Positions 39,520-52,511 are shown, numbered from the stretch's first letter. The stretch: 64,000 nucleotides of DNA from Anoplopoma fimbria (GCF_027596085.1 NC_072472.1:6820745-6884744); one strand, 5' to 3'. The notes: a model not told the origin generated them from the sequence alone. A program made the numbers and translations.

Positions 39520-39700
39520 CAGTATGTATTTTTTTTTAAGTTATTGTGGATTTTTTATTTTTCTTACTTACTTATTTAAAATACTTGTTCTTTTTTTTCT
39601 ATAATGTACCTTGTTTGCACTATATCTATGCTGCTGTAATACTGTAAATGTCCCCGCTGTGGGACAAATAAAGGATTATCTTATTTTATCTTATGTTTTA
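39520..39700 (+). repeat. LINE 3'-tail-like repeat, copy 1
   Basis: Contains TTTGCACTATATCTATGCTG, GGGACAAATAAAGGATTATC and a TTATC-repeat tail, typical of fish non-LTR retrotransposon 3' ends. Sister copies are at 41480-41665 (same strand) and 49500-49640 (opposite strand). Confidence 0.65.
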
Positions 39701-39739
39701 GTATGAATAAGTAAAAAGTATCACTATATATATATTGTA

Positions 39740-39970
39740 CAGTACCAGTCAAAAGTTTGGACACACCTTCTCATTCAATGGTTTTTCTTTATTTTTTATT
39801 AATTTTTTTTCTACATTGTAGTTTAATATTGAAGACATTACTATGAAGGAACACATATGGAATTATGTGGTAAACAAACAAATGCTCAACAAACCAGAAT
39901 ATGTTTTATATTTTAGATTCTTCAAAGTAGTTGAATGAGAAGGTGTGTCCAAACTTTTGACTGGGTACTG
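39740..39970. mobile_element. Tc1/mariner-like MITE, copy 2
   Basis: A full-length copy with about 36-bp inverted ends and TA flanks, opposite in orientation to copy 1. It directly follows a LINE-type tail. Confidence 0.88.
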
Positions 39971-41161
39971 TAGATAAAAATGTCTAAACGTTTATATATA
40001 TACTTAGAGATCCAAGAGTAAAAGTATTCATTATGCAAAATGTCCCATTTTAGAAAACTAATGTTGTATTACAGGATTATAATTATTGACCCATTCATAT
40101 GTAAACATCACTAATGTTGTAGCTGGTATATGCAGGACTAATTTAAACTACTTTACATAGTTATTGTTTATTAGTTAGATTTTGTATTGTTAATCTGAAT
40201 CCATGAATTCTAATCAGTAGGCCCAAGCTATCAGACCAAAGTAGTGGAGTGGAAGTGCAATTTTTCCATCTAAGCTTTAGTGTTATAGAATCATAAAGTG
40301 GCATAAAATAGAAATACTCAAGCACAGCACTAGTACTTCAATATGGTCAATATGACAGAAGAATTTACCAGTACTTATTTGTGATACTTTAAGGACTTTT
40401 TTCAGAAGAAACTTCTCTATACTTAAGTAACATTTTGAATTCAGGACTTTTACTTGTAATAGAGTATTGTCGGACTATGGTATTTGTACTATCACTGAAG
40501 TAAAGGATATTTCTTCCGCTGTCACATCCAGTGCTACTGTTGCTTTCCCTTTTTCTACCTTTTAATGACCTTTAGTCCACTCTCTTGGGTGAGAACTAGA
40601 GGCTAGAATACAATATTTGCACAGATTCAAGGACAGTTATTGTTTCTTACAATCAGTATGATGTTTGTTTTCATTCTTTCACGGTCTGGCCGTTTTGGTC
40701 AGATGCTTTCTCACACAACAGTAAGGATTGTAACCGTCGCATAAGGAAGGAATAAGGACAGATTTGGTAAGAAATACATGCGAATGAAATTAAATATATG
40801 CAGTTTTCTTGCCATATTTGATTGGTGGTGGATGAAGCACTTAGATCCTTTACTTAACAGTAGTATCAATATTAGAATAAAAGAAAAAAACTATATTACA
40901 AATCAAAGTCATGCATTCGGGATTTAGTGAGGATATGTATTGATAGCAAAGCATACATAAATAATGAAAGTAGTTATTGTGTGGAACAGTTTCTTTCAGG
41001 AGATATTACGCTTTACCTGTATTTTTCTTAAGTTAATTTGTGTTGCCTGTTTTTACTGTTTTAATGTAAAGCACTTTGAGCTGCATTCATATGATTATGA
41101 TTATTATTATTAATAATAAACATATAAGTGTTATTATAGTTGTTGTAGTTGTTTTTATTTG

Positions 41162-41192
<31 letters not shown>

Positions 41193-41479
41193 TTTTTTTA
41201 AGTTATTACTGCTTGTGCATTCATTATTATTGTTATTAATAATAATTAATTATTATAATAATAATAGTACAAATACCAATAATAATATAATTTTTGTTGT
41301 TTATATTATTGGCTGAGCTTTAGCTACAGCATAGTGTATCCTGTCGTGTTAGTGTTCTCTATCAAATGTTGCATACAATGCATTTTGATCTATCACCATG
41401 TCACATATTTTTATGGTTATGTGTTTTAGATGTGCAATACTATAACTATAATTATTCTGTCTGTATTTATAAGATTTTT

Positions 41480-41665
41480 TATGTATTTTTTTCTAAATTA
41501 TTGTGGATTTTTTATTTTTCTTACCTACTTATTTAAAATACTTGTTTGTTTTTTCTATTATGTACCTTGTTTGCACTATATCTATGCTGCTGTAATCCTG
41601 TACATTTCCCCACTGCGGGATTTATAAAGGATTATCTTATTTTATCTTATCTTATGTTTTTATGA
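41480..41665 (+). repeat. LINE 3'-tail-like repeat, copy 2
   Basis: Closely similar to 39520-39700, including the CACTATATCTATGCTGCTGT block and the ATTATCTTATTTTATCTTAT tail. Confidence 0.65.
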
Positions 41666-41696
41666 ATAATAAAAAGTATCAATATATATATATATA

Positions 41697-41747
41697 CAGT
41701 ACCAGTCAAAAGTTTACACCTTCTCATTCAATGGTTTTTCTTTATTT
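41697..41747. mobile_element. Tc1/mariner-like MITE, truncated copy
   Basis: Only the left end and about 30 bp of interior are present before the sequence switches abruptly to unrelated DNA (segment X, 41748-42036). It carries a small deletion within the terminal repeat. Confidence 0.75.
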
Positions 41748-42036
41748 ATATGTTTTGTCCGAGGTTCATCTTTACTGCAACACTTTAACCAGCCGAACTT
41801 TGTGCTGGTTGCTTAAATGGTTGAGAGTGTAATATATATTTAGGATGCGCTGCGTAGGGTCAATTGAATGCATTACACCTTAGTACTGTATACGTCACAG
41901 TATATTTAATTATTTTACGACATTTTTTCCCCATTATAACCTGTATTTATATTGTATTTTAGCTGAAGTACAAGTTTATGTCTTAGATTCTAATTAGTTT
42001 TTCATTGCTATCGACTGCTTCACTTTAATTGCTGTA
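41748..42036 (+). repeat. segment X, inverted partner of 49665-49960
   Basis: About 290 bp beginning TGTTTTGTCCGAGGTTCATC and ending near ATTGCTGTATATA. It recurs almost base for base, inverted, immediately before the last slc35f2 exon. It has no coding frame. Confidence 0.8.
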
Positions 42037-42040
42037 TATA

Positions 42041-42255
42041 CAGTACCAGTCAAAAGTTTGGACACACATTCTCATTCAATGGTTTTTCTTTATTTTTATT
42101 CTTTTCTACATTGTAGATTAATATTGAAGACATCCAAACTATGAAGGAACACATATGGAATTATGTGGTAAACAAACAAATGCTCAACAAACCAGAATAT
42201 GTTTTATATTTTAGATTCTTCAAAGTAGTTGAATGAGAAGGTGTGACTGGTACTG
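42041..42255. mobile_element. Tc1/mariner-like MITE, copy 3
   Basis: A near full-length copy between TA dinucleotides whose right end has lost part of the terminal repeat (GAGAAGGTGTGACTGGTACTG). It lies about 150 bp upstream of the slc35f2 CCAAT box. Confidence 0.87.
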
Positions 42256-42277
42256 TACATATACTGATACTTTATAT

Positions 42278-42281
<4 letters not shown>

Positions 42282-42320
<39 letters not shown>
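42282..42320. repeat. (AT)n microsatellite
   Basis: A pure AT tract between MITE copy 3 and the slc35f2 promoter. Confidence 0.9.
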
Positions 42321-42323
<3 letters not shown>

Positions 42324-42403
42324 GCATATATACCACTGTTGATTCTCCTCAGCACCAGGCCAAGTTTGACTTAGCAATGCAGACGTCATTTAGGTCTTTA
42401 TGT

Positions 42404-42566
42404 TGACCAATCAGAGCGCAGGAGGCGGGGCTAGACAACACGAGGTTAGGTTGACTTCTGGTGAGGGAATAAACGTGGATGGTCTTCTGGTTGTGAGAAG
42501 CATGGAAATGCATATCAGCTGGAGAGTTTACCCACACCTATCATGATTGAGGAGGAAACTGAAAAC
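42404..42566 (+). promoter_or_regulatory. slc35f2: probable slc35f2 promoter and leader exon
   Basis: A CCAAT box (42407-42411, context GACCAATCAG) is followed at 42421-42430 by a GC box (GGAGGCGGGG) within locally GC-richer DNA. About 100 bp further, a leader-like segment ends at a GTATGT donor at 42567. It contains a short open frame ATG ATT GAG GAG GAA (42543). Joined to the acceptor at 43125 this frame would run into the TAA at 43129-43131, so it would act as an upstream ORF rather than code for the transporter N terminus. Placement of the transcription start is inferred. Confidence 0.6.
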
Positions 42567-43143
42567 GTATGTACACCTCTTCTGTCTTTACTCCATCAGA
42601 ATAGAGCCTGTAGTTCTTATATATTGAGCTATTTGTAGTTCCAGGAAGCCCAATGAATGACACCAGACTGCATTTAAAAAGTGACTGTTTCACATTGCTA
42701 TGGGTTATAGACACTGTGTAATGCCTGTTTTAACATAATTAAAGCCATATTTCAAATCTTAAAAGGCTATAATAAAATTCGTCTTACATCAGATGTCATA
42801 ATTATGGCTTATGGTAGGTAAGTATATCCCAACATGTGCTTATCTGTTCACTAATAGCTCCACCTCCTCTGCAGTAAACCAATCCTGCAAATTGGATAAT
42901 CTTAAAGTGCAATGCAAGTTTTTTTTTTTTTCTTTTTATTAATCCTGCAGCATGATTTTGGTGGGAACCACATTTTGAGCCTCATCAGTCACATGAGCCA
43001 CATTGCATTCCTGTGGAGATTTGGTAAATGCTCTCCTTGGGGTGACATTAGTCTGATGAAGACAGTGAGCCTTTATGACACAAATCCCCCAAGATCTGAA
43101 TCCCTCATATGTTCTTCACTCCTAGGTTTAAGCTCACAGAGAC

Positions 43144-46100
43144 ATGGAAGGGCATGCAGAGGAGAGACTGTGTGGGAAATGGAGGTTTACCTGCGGTTTG
43201 TACAGTTACAACTTGAGGGACGTCTTCACATGGTGAGTACTTATTTTTACATTATTATTGGTATTTCAGTAACATTGTGATTTGTCACAATAGTCAAAGC
43301 ACATACAGTACCAGTCAAAAGTGTGGACGCACCTTCTCATTCAACTACTTTGAAGAATCTAAAATATAAAACATATTCTGGTTTGTTGAGCATTTGTTTG
43401 TTTACCACATAATTCCATATGTGTTCCTTCATAGTTTGGATGTCTTCAATATTAATCTACAATGTAGAAAAAAATAAAATATAGAATGTGTGTCCAAACC
43501 TTTGACTTGTACTGTATTTAATAAGTTAATGCATGATTTGCGTATTTAAACACACCATTTCAGATCAACTTAACTACACTAAGACAAAATGAATTATCTT
43601 ATTGTAAATAATCAACTGGCGAAGTTTCTATTACCAAAATGTTTTACCCTATGCACCTGTAGTGTCGCCCCTTAACACCCCATAAATCTTTTTATTATAC
43701 TGACCTCTAGTGGTTTAAAGTTGTCCTCTAGTTGCAGTGATGTAGAAAATGTACTCAAGGTGTGTTGGTACACTTTTGGGTGTGGTTACAGGTGCAGTAA
43801 AGGCACACTTCTGACTCATAAGTGTTCATTTATTTGTAAAGTGACTCAGCCCCCTTTATTCCCCTGCAGCGCCGTCCTTCGTCAGACAGGTGGGTTTGTT
43901 GTGTTAGGTTGCGTTTTGCGATGTAGTTGACACATGATGTTCTCCCCCTGACCCTCCAGGCGTCTGCTGAAGACCATCTTAATGGGGCAGGTCTTGTCCC
44001 TGCTGATCTGTGGGACAGCGGTGAGCTGTCAGTACCTGGCCATTGCCAAGGTGGAGACGCCCATGCTGCAGAGCTTCCTCAACTACGCCATGCTGCTCCT
44101 CGTCTACACGACCATCCTCTGCGCCCGCAAAGGTCAGCACATCTGGACTCGTAATTGTTCTCTTTTTGCAGCTCAGTTGCATCTTTTTAAACCTGCAGTA
44201 AATTATTTTCTGGCCACTTGGGGGCAGCAGCAACAAGAATGATGCAGAGAAACAGTAACTTTCATTTGGAGGTACTTATTTAAACCAACTCCTGAGGAAA
44301 AGCTACCTGGCTCTATAGCTGCTAATTGCTCCACTATGTTCACCAGATAGTCGCTAACTGTGTCTCTCTGCTTTTTGCTGCTAAGCAGATCGTGCATAGG
44401 GTGATTTTAGAGCTATTTCTGCACCAAACAGCTGACTGCAGCACCTGGAAAATACACTGATTTAAAGGTGCAAGTGAATCAAGACTAAGCGTGACCCCTT
44501 TCACATACTGTACACACTGTTAGTATAAAATAATAGATTATAGCATCTTAAAATTGTGAGCTAATTTATTATAAAATAAGAAAAAAATGGTCCCACGTTT
44601 AAGCACAATTTAATGTACAAGCTGCTACAAAGTCTTCCCTTTTGGCCTATAACAATCACTGAACAAATATGCAAGACCAGGCTGGAACTGTTTCATGTTG
44701 TTATGCCTCAACATTTAGTCTATTTGTATGTGAACGCATGGAAACAGACAGTTTGGGCATTTTCTCAACAAAAACGACAATAATGTGTGAAAAATTGTGT
44801 TCAAAAGTAGCTTTCGGAAAATACTTACACCATTCCTACTCTGAAGTAAACCGTCTCGGTTTCTACAGGTGACAGGAACATCTTGCACATTTTAAAAACC
44901 AAGTGGTGGAAGTATTTGGTGATGGGTCTGGCAGATGTCCAGGCAAACTATGCAGTTGTGAAGGCCTACCAGTTCACCACCCTGACAAGTATACAGGTAA
45001 GAGAAAAACAGTCAGTACCTCCTCCCTCAGTTCAGTGTGCTGGTTGTGTGAACATATGAGTAAATATAAACAGGACAGTCGCCTGCTGAAGTCTGTTATT
45101 TATTTTGTATATGTTTGAAATCAATGTCACTATATTTACTAAAATAAACCTTTTTTAAGATTTCAAAATGTAGTAGTTTTTTAAGTCAAACTACTTTTGA
45201 CTTCCTCTGATGTGATTTGCTGTTATTTTGTCTTCTATGATAGTTAACTAACTATTTTGGGTTTTTTGACTGTAGGTCGAACAGACAAAAATGTGGGACA
45301 CTGCAATTTTCATAATTTTTGCAGATTAATCAAATAGATTATTAGCATTTGAAGCGATTCTTAGTTGCAGCCCTAGTTTGATGTTTGATTTTAAAATTGA
45401 AATTGTAGAGAATTGGTATTCAGTGTGACAGACGCGTATTAGTTGGTGCCAAAACATTTTCATTCTTGATTATTATGCAGGTTTGTTTTTCTAATAAATT
45501 CCACAAAAATAGTTAAAAATGTTTTTTAACCCAAAGATATTAAGTTCATTATCATGAAGGACAAAATGACAGCAACAACTTCTCACAATGGAGAAGCTGA
45601 TGATTAGGAATTTTGTCTTTTAAAATAGTGAACTATTAAGTCACATAGTTGCTGACGTATTACAGGTATTAGTAAAATAAGATAATATATACTTTATTTT
45701 CTCTGAGGGGACATTTTGTTTTAGCAATAGCGCTGCACACAGCTGCAATCAGTTTAAAACAATACATTGTGAACCCCAAAGACTCATAAGAAAAAGATCT
45801 GAAAAATATTGAGCATGCCTTGAGACATAAAGAATAGAAATACAAAGGCATTGTAAAATCAGGAGGAATCATTAATACCATACATTGAACAGTGTCTCCT
45901 TCCTATGGACTATAAAAACAAGGATTAACCTGTTCTATTGTCGAGTAGTTTTATTATTGAGTAGCCCACAGGGTTTTATCATGATGTTACGATGATGAAA
46001 GTTTGAATTTATTGTGTAGATAGAGATCCAATTCCAACTTTGTTATTGTTGAATTGTGAATGTCTGTCTGCTTTCGCCATAAATATCTCGTACATGAAGT

Positions 46101-49100
46101 ATTTTGATCGGTAATGTGACCTCCAAAGCTTATCTTATCTTCCTGTGCTCTATCAATATTTCTATATACGTGATGCCAGAAAGTCATTGTGCCTTTTCTG
46201 TGTGTTTTCAGCTGCTGGACTGCTTTGTGATCCCAGTACTGATGGTACTTTCCTGGTTCTTGCTGAAGACTCGCTACAGGCTGGTCCACTTTGTGGCCGT
46301 GGGGGTGTGCTTGTTGGGGGTGGGGGCCATGGTGGGAGCCGACATCCTGGCTGGAAGACACCAGGGATCCAGTAAGGACAAAATCATTCATATCTGTAAA
46401 GTACTGAATCTTAATGCAAAACTTTATCACCGTTTTGTTGAACAATATCTTGTGAAAATATAGAAAGGTGCGTTATCATGTGAACCTTATTACACAAAAT
46501 GACCAAAATGCCTGTGAAGGTTCATCAATACCAGATTACTGAGTTAGATGTCAAGAATTCTGTCGTTTAAAACTTAATCTCAAGATGTTACCAATCCAAG
46601 ATCTCTGCTCAAATAGGATTTATTATTTATTTTCAATGTATTATCTTCCACCTAAAAGGTTAAAAACTATTTATTTGGCTTTTCTAGCAGCTAGAAAGAG
46701 CTGTGATTGGCTGACTGGCCTTTTGCTCCAGATGTGAGATGATTGGATGAAAAAAGTGAAGTCAGAGCCTAAAAAAAAACCTAAGAGGACTTTTTAAGAT
46801 GCCCCGTTATCCAGCTTTAAAAGTTAAAAACAAAAACAAAAACAAAAAAGTGCTTAGTCTTGTTATCACTGAATTTACTGAACTTAGAGATTTAATTAAG
46901 TCTAATCTGTGCGATATGTTTTTATTGTTGGCCATCACTTCACAGAAAAAAAAAATGAAACAAAACACCAAAAGAAATGATAAAATACATTTAGGGAAAG
47001 ATATAAATAATAAACAAAAAATACAATTACTTATGTACTTCTCTTTAGGTAAGATTTTGAATGCAAGACTTTTAATTATAACAGACTGGTTTTTAAATTG
47101 TGGTATTAGTACTTTTACTTAAGTTAAATATCTTCGTACTCCTTCTTCCACTGGTATAAATCAATGAAACTGGCTGAGTTACTTTTATGATCAGTGGCGA
47201 GTGAGTCGGAACCTCTCGTTGTCTCCTTCTTCCCACCAGATTCCTCCTCTCGCTGCTCATTTTGCTTTAATTAAACCTCAACCCACGCACGTAAAACCCC
47301 GGCGCATGCACGACATACGAGCTAACGGAGCGAGCAGAAAAGCATCTTTGCATCATAACTGATTGAAATGAGCGCCATATGCTTTTTACCTCTTGCTCCA
47401 TGGTTTATATATTAATATTATTAGCCTGTACAATGTCTAATTATAGTATAACTCTCTCTTTCTCTGTGCAGCCAGTGATGTGGTGCTGGGGGATGGTCTG
47501 GTCCTGCTCAGTGCTGTCCTCTACGCTGTGTCCAATGTGGGCCAAGAGTACACAGTGAAGAACCTGAGCCGGATCGAGTTCCTGGGCATGATGGGCCTCT
47601 TTGGGACCGTCATCAGCGGCATACAGCTGTGGGTTATTGTTTAAATCCCTCATATATTCTGATGTGTCACAAAAATAGACCCCTGCAGCCTCATGTCTGG
47701 CAGAGGTGTAGTTAGCTGATTTACAGAAGTGTTAAACATGGAGTTAATGCTCCAACTATGGATGTGAATTTGAGCTTGTCTCTGAATTTTGCTTGCGACC
47801 TCCAGATAACACCTTCCTTATGGATGCTTTTAATTAAGGAAAGCCTATTTGGTTTTTTGGCATGATGCAACCCATATGCCTTTTTTTAAATCCCTTAAAT
47901 CATTTTCTAATGCTTCAGGAGAGAATTACTAATCAAAATGAAACAAACGTATGACCATGCAGGACATGAGTGTTTTTCAGCAGTGTTACAATGTAAAAAC
48001 ATATTTTCATAGACACTGTCTGCTCACAAAGTGCAACATGGTGGCTGCATAATGATGTGAATGTCATATGATGACTTGGACGAGCACTGTTACATTTTGT
48101 TCTTGTCGAGGAACAAGGTGACGGCCAAAGAGATTACTAACAAAAAGCTACTAAGAGGAACTTTTAACTGGTTATGAAACAGTTTCAATTTAATACCGAT
48201 TCCTCTTTATGACCTACATAAGTACACGAGACCATCAGCAAGAAGATTTGTTATTTATATATAGTTATTCTTAGTGCTTGTCATTGTACTAACTTTAAAG
48301 AATCCTATAGGGTTGAATATATGTGTCGGCATGATTCTTAAAAGTTTCCATATTAATGAATCAATAATTTTCACAATCTTAACCTCTCGTTTTGTAGCAT
48401 CAAAACCTGATATGTAATACTTTTGACTTCTAGCAGAGAGTGTTTTTAGGTCAACTGAACGAGACAAATACACCACAATACTACAAAAATACACATGTAA
48501 CTTAAGTATACAATTCTTTTTTCTTTCTGTGTGAAAATGAAGTTTTTCTCACCATGCTTACTTTGCGTTGTTTGTCGTTACAGAGCTGTCCTGGAAACTC
48601 GTGCAGTAGCCACAATAAAATGGGACTTTCGCATCTGTAAGTTAACTTCCTCGTCTGGTTAAATTGGAGCGTTTGAACGTGCGATGGCCGTCTCTTATTA
48701 AAGTCCGTCCATTGTGTCCCGCAGCCATGCTGTTTGCCCTCTACGCCCTGTGTATGTTCGCGCTGTACAGCTTCATGCCTGTGGTGGTGAAGATGACCAG
48801 CGCCACCGCCGTCAACCTCTCTCTGCTCACCGCCGACCTCTTCAGCCTCTTCTGTGGCATCTTCCTCTTCCACTACACGGTGAGTGTGACCGGAGAAGCA
48901 GCTGGTGCTATAATGCTGTCGTCAGGATACTAATTCACATTTAATGGGGTTTATTGCCTTTTTTGCTGCCTTGAAACCTGTTTTTAAAACCCTGTGCCTT
49001 TTTTATATCATTCCTGGAGAAGACGCGTTAATGCAGCTCTGCTTTAGGCTCACAACAGCAGGTCTTTTCCTTGACCTTCATTTTTAGCAGCAGGAAGTGA

Positions 49101-49428
49101 TATAGATTATTTAAAAGGTTACCGTAGCAATAAATCCAGTTGCTCTAGTTGTTAGAGTGGGAAAAAGTAACACGAAAATATACACGACTGATGGTAAAGT
49201 GTCATACAGTAGCAGTCAAAAGTTTGGACACACCTTCTCATTCAACTACTTTGAAGAATCTAAAATATAAAACATATTCTGGTTTGTTGAGCATTTGTTT
49301 GTTTACCACATAATTCCATATGTGTTCCTTCATAGTTTGGATGTCTTCAATATTAATCTACAATGTAGAAAAAAAATAAAATAAAGAAAAACCATTGAAT
49401 GAGAAAGTGTCCAAACTTTTGACTGGTA

Positions 49429-49495
<67 letters not shown>

Positions 49496-50212
49496 ACTTT
49501 TTACTTATTCATACTAAAACATAAGATAATCCTTTATAAATTCTGCAGCGGGGAAATGTACAGGATTACAGCAGCATAGATATAGTGCAAACAAGGTACA
49601 TAATAGAAAAAACAAACAAGTATTTTAAATAAGTAAGTAAGTAACTTTTGACTGGTACTGTATATACAGCAATTAAAGTGAAGCAGTCGATAGCAATGAA
49701 ATTAAATTAAAACTAATTAGAATCTAAGACATAAACTTGTACTTCAGCTAAAATACAATATAAATACAGGTTATAATGGGGAAAAAATGTCGTAAAATAA
49801 TTAAATATACTGTGACGTATACAGTACTAAGGTGTAATGCATTCAATTGACCCTACGCAGCGCATCCTAAATATATATTACACTCTCAACCATTTAAGCA
49901 ACCAGCACACAGTTCGGCTGGTTAAAGTGTTGCAGTAAAGATGAACCTCGGACAAAACATTAACATGTCTATCTCGTGTCTAATCCTCAGTTTTCAATGC
50001 TGTACATCATCTCGTTTGTCGTCATCACTGTGGGTTTCATCATGTTCAACGCCGTTCCCACGTACTCTGCTCTGCCGGAGTCCGGCTCCAGTGAGAACGA
50101 CCCCGCCGAGGTGTTCGCCGACGTCACGGCTGAGAGCTCCTCGGACAATTTACTGTCCGCAGGCAGAGACGCTCCGAGAACTGAGTCACCGGCTGCTGTG
50201 TCTGCACTCTGA
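43144..50212 (+). CDS. slc35f2: solute carrier family 35 member F2
   Basis: Eight coding exons: 43144-43232, 43960-44132, 44869-44996, 46212-46371, 47472-47628, 48584-48636, 48725-48879 and 49991-50212. They join in phase to 1137 nt, 378 aa, close to the mammalian protein (about 374 aa). Conserved blocks include [100 protein letters not shown] and [20 protein letters not shown]. Together these make about ten membrane helices of the drug/metabolite-transporter fold, with a polar acidic C-terminal tail. SLC35F2 sits at the plasma membrane and endomembranes and is known as the importer of the drug YM155; reports also link it to queuine/queuosine uptake. The chosen ATG follows an in-frame TAA at 43129-43131, so it is the likely start; residues 1-29 are poorly conserved. 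The gene is divergent from cul5. Confidence 0.95.
43306..43514. mobile_element. Tc1/mariner-like MITE, copy 4 (slc35f2 intron)
   Basis: A full-length element between the first and second coding exons of slc35f2, flanked by TA, in the same orientation as copy 1. Its first terminal repeat carries a GTGTGGACGCACC variant. Confidence 0.87.
49207..49431. mobile_element. Tc1/mariner-like MITE, copy 5 (slc35f2 last intron)
   Basis: A full-length element followed immediately by an (AT)n tract. An isolated terminal fragment of the same family lies at about 49644-49660. Confidence 0.88.
49432..49492. repeat. (AT)n microsatellite
   Basis: About 30 pure AT units abutting MITE copy 5. Confidence 0.95.
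49500..49640 (-). repeat. LINE 3'-tail-like repeat, copy 3 (inverted)
   Basis: The reverse complement of the copies at 39.5 and 41.5 kb (ACAGCAGCATAGATATAGTG is visible on the plus strand). It lies in the last intron of slc35f2. Confidence 0.65.
49665..49960 (-). repeat. segment X, second (inverted) copy
   Basis: Reverse complement of 41748-42036. It ends about 30 bp before the acceptor of the last coding exon of slc35f2, so it supplies sequence close to that exon's splice region. Confidence 0.8.
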
Positions 50213-50760
50213 CTGAAGACAGAAGAAAGTTGGGAAAAGTTTGTTCCTCCATTATAGGTCGCTTCCTACACGAGAACACGTTTTGTTGCACTTAGACAGA
50301 AAGGTCAAAAATCTCATCCATCATGGTGGTTAAGAGTTTGCATCGACACATTTTTCATTCCTATTTATTGTATGTCATTTAAAAAAAAAAAAAAAAAGTA
50401 TCTTTATTAACTGGGATCAAGACTCCATGTGTACTGAAAGTCGATGTGTCAAACCCAAGCACTGCTCTGTTATTTATTGTGCTAAAACTAATGTGTTACA
50501 TTCTTTCTCCTTTTTAAAAAAAACAAAACTGTATGTGTTATATTTTACAAAATACATCAACCTCAACAAAATATATCATTTTGAATTTGAAAACAATCAC
50601 AAAGTTGTTTTTTTTGTTGCCTATGGTGCCGTTACAACTTCCATCTGTTAGTCTACTAAACATACTGTATATTCCAAGGCTGTCTTTACCTTGTTTAGAG
50701 CATGTTGACGTGCAGAGGTTTCACTTTTTTACTATTAAACAGATTTTTATATTAACCTGG
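50213..50760 (+). other. slc35f2: slc35f2 3' UTR region
   Basis: AT-rich DNA after the slc35f2 stop holds an A17-19 tract near 50380 and an ATTAAA polyadenylation-type signal at 50734-50739. No further coding frame was recognised up to the elmod1 leader. Confidence 0.5.
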
Positions 50761-52511
50761 GTCGTCTTCATTTTCGAATGACTTTACACTTTAAATGTGT
50801 CTGATTGGTTGTTCTATGTAAGTAAGTTACAAATAATGTGTGTTTGTTTTATGTCTTCTTGCCTAAACTTTGTCTTACCGTCTGCACGTCACAATATCTC
50901 AGGAACGCCTTGAGAGATGTTTTTCAAATTTAGAGCAAACGTCCTTTTGGACTCAAGGATGAACTGATTTTGGAGGTCAAAGGTCACATCGTATGTTTTT
51001 GGCCACAATTCAGAATGTATACACAGATTTTGTGTTTTTACAGGAGATGTGCTCTCTTTACCTTTCACAACATATTAAATGGCTAATAATGTTAAAGGTA
51101 TACATATTTCTTTGTAAATTTGTTTTCCTAAGGGTTTTTTGCCCCAACATTTTTGTTAGTGTCTTACGCTCGCACAGACTCGGTGTGTGTGTCAGGGTAA
51201 AGCGTGATTTCGCCCCTTGTGCAAAGACAGAGAGACAGAGAGAGAGAGAGAAGTTTGCAACGCTGATATTTTCCGGGGAGATCTCAGTCCTTAACTTTTT
51301 AATGTTCGATAGCAGAAACGTTAACTCTGAACCTTATCAATGCTCGGGTTTCTTATTAAGTTAGAACCGGTTCCCGCTTAGAACTAGGTTTCGCCAGTCA
51401 CGATGATAACTATTGAAGGTAAGTAGGACTCATGTCGCTTTGCTAAGGTGTGGTATTTACTCCATATTGCATTCTTCTTACAATTTAGTTTCACCTAGAC
51501 ATTTCTCCATTCCAAAGATCAACAACCAGTCAAAAAAAAAAAAAAAAAAAAGCACTGGAAATGTAGACATTACAGCTTGTTACACTGCCCCCAAGTGGCA
51601 AAAAAGGTTATTGCATTTTTATTTTTAAACAGTAAGATTTTTAAGGGCCAAGTCGCCCCTGTAGACTGCTTATAGCAATCTATCCTTAAGGTCACAGCTC
51701 TCAGCAACATCAATACGTTTTTAAATGGTGTTGAGCAGGGACCTCTTTTTAAGTTTTTCATTTTAAGTCTAGTTTAAAAGCAAAATACCCTCAAAAGGGT
51801 GCAATAATAATGCAAAAGAAAATATTTTGTCATTTAAGATCCTTACAGAGTATAATCCAGCTATGTATGTGAAGAAAGTGGGTGGGGGGGGAACAAAATG
51901 ATGTATACATTGATTGGTGACTGATGGTGTTGTGCACTGCATTGCTGTGCTGTAGCTTTTAGAGCTGATCCTCCTCCACTCAGTGACTGTCATCATGGAG
52001 GGAAAGCAGACGACTGTAGCCCAGTGAAGAGCACCAAACGCCGCAGCACCGTCTCTTTATTTCTCCTCCTATTACTACTATTATTTGTAAAAAAAAAAAA
52101 AAAAAAACGGTAAGTGGAAAACACTTGTCTTTTATTGAATGTATTCTATTGCTTGTGTTATATTGCTTGGCACCGTCTGTGGCACACGGATTACCCACAG
52201 TGTTTGTGCTCTGGGTCGGTAATCAGCTGGTTTTTACTGGATTATGACTCTCTGAAGGGTGGAATAAACACAATAGATATACTCGTGTGTGTCTTTGTTT
52301 CATTGCACCGATTGAATACATTGAAGATAAACCGGGAGGCACCGAGGTAAAGACAGAAAACCATCCGCAGATCAGACCCGCGTTCAGCCTTCAGCACCGC
52401 GGACAGCTCCGGAGCTCCGGGCCTGATCTCCCCGCGTCTGTCGGCCTCATCCTGGGGCATTCAAACACAAACTATACCGTCATCTCCTCTTGTGTGTTTT
52501 TCTGTCTCCAG
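50761..52511. other. slc35f2-elmod1 intergenic region
   Basis: No gene was recognised between the two same-strand genes; in particular I saw no sarcolipin-like frame. GC-rich DNA at 52370-52470 is the best candidate for the elmod1 promoter or leader. A17-18 tracts lie at 51534-51551 and 52090-52106. Confidence 0.5.

Noticed and set aside
42543..42566. Alternative slc35f2 start (MIEEETEN)
   Set aside because: Splicing to the acceptor at 43125 leads at once to an in-frame stop, so it is treated as an upstream ORF.
43870..43889. Possible 20-nt slc35f2 exon between acceptor CCCCTGCAG and donor GTGGGT
   Set aside because: It does not fit the phase: the preceding exon ends in phase 2 and joins directly to 43960 to give the conserved FTW-RLLKT sequence. 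Inserting 20 nt would break the frame.
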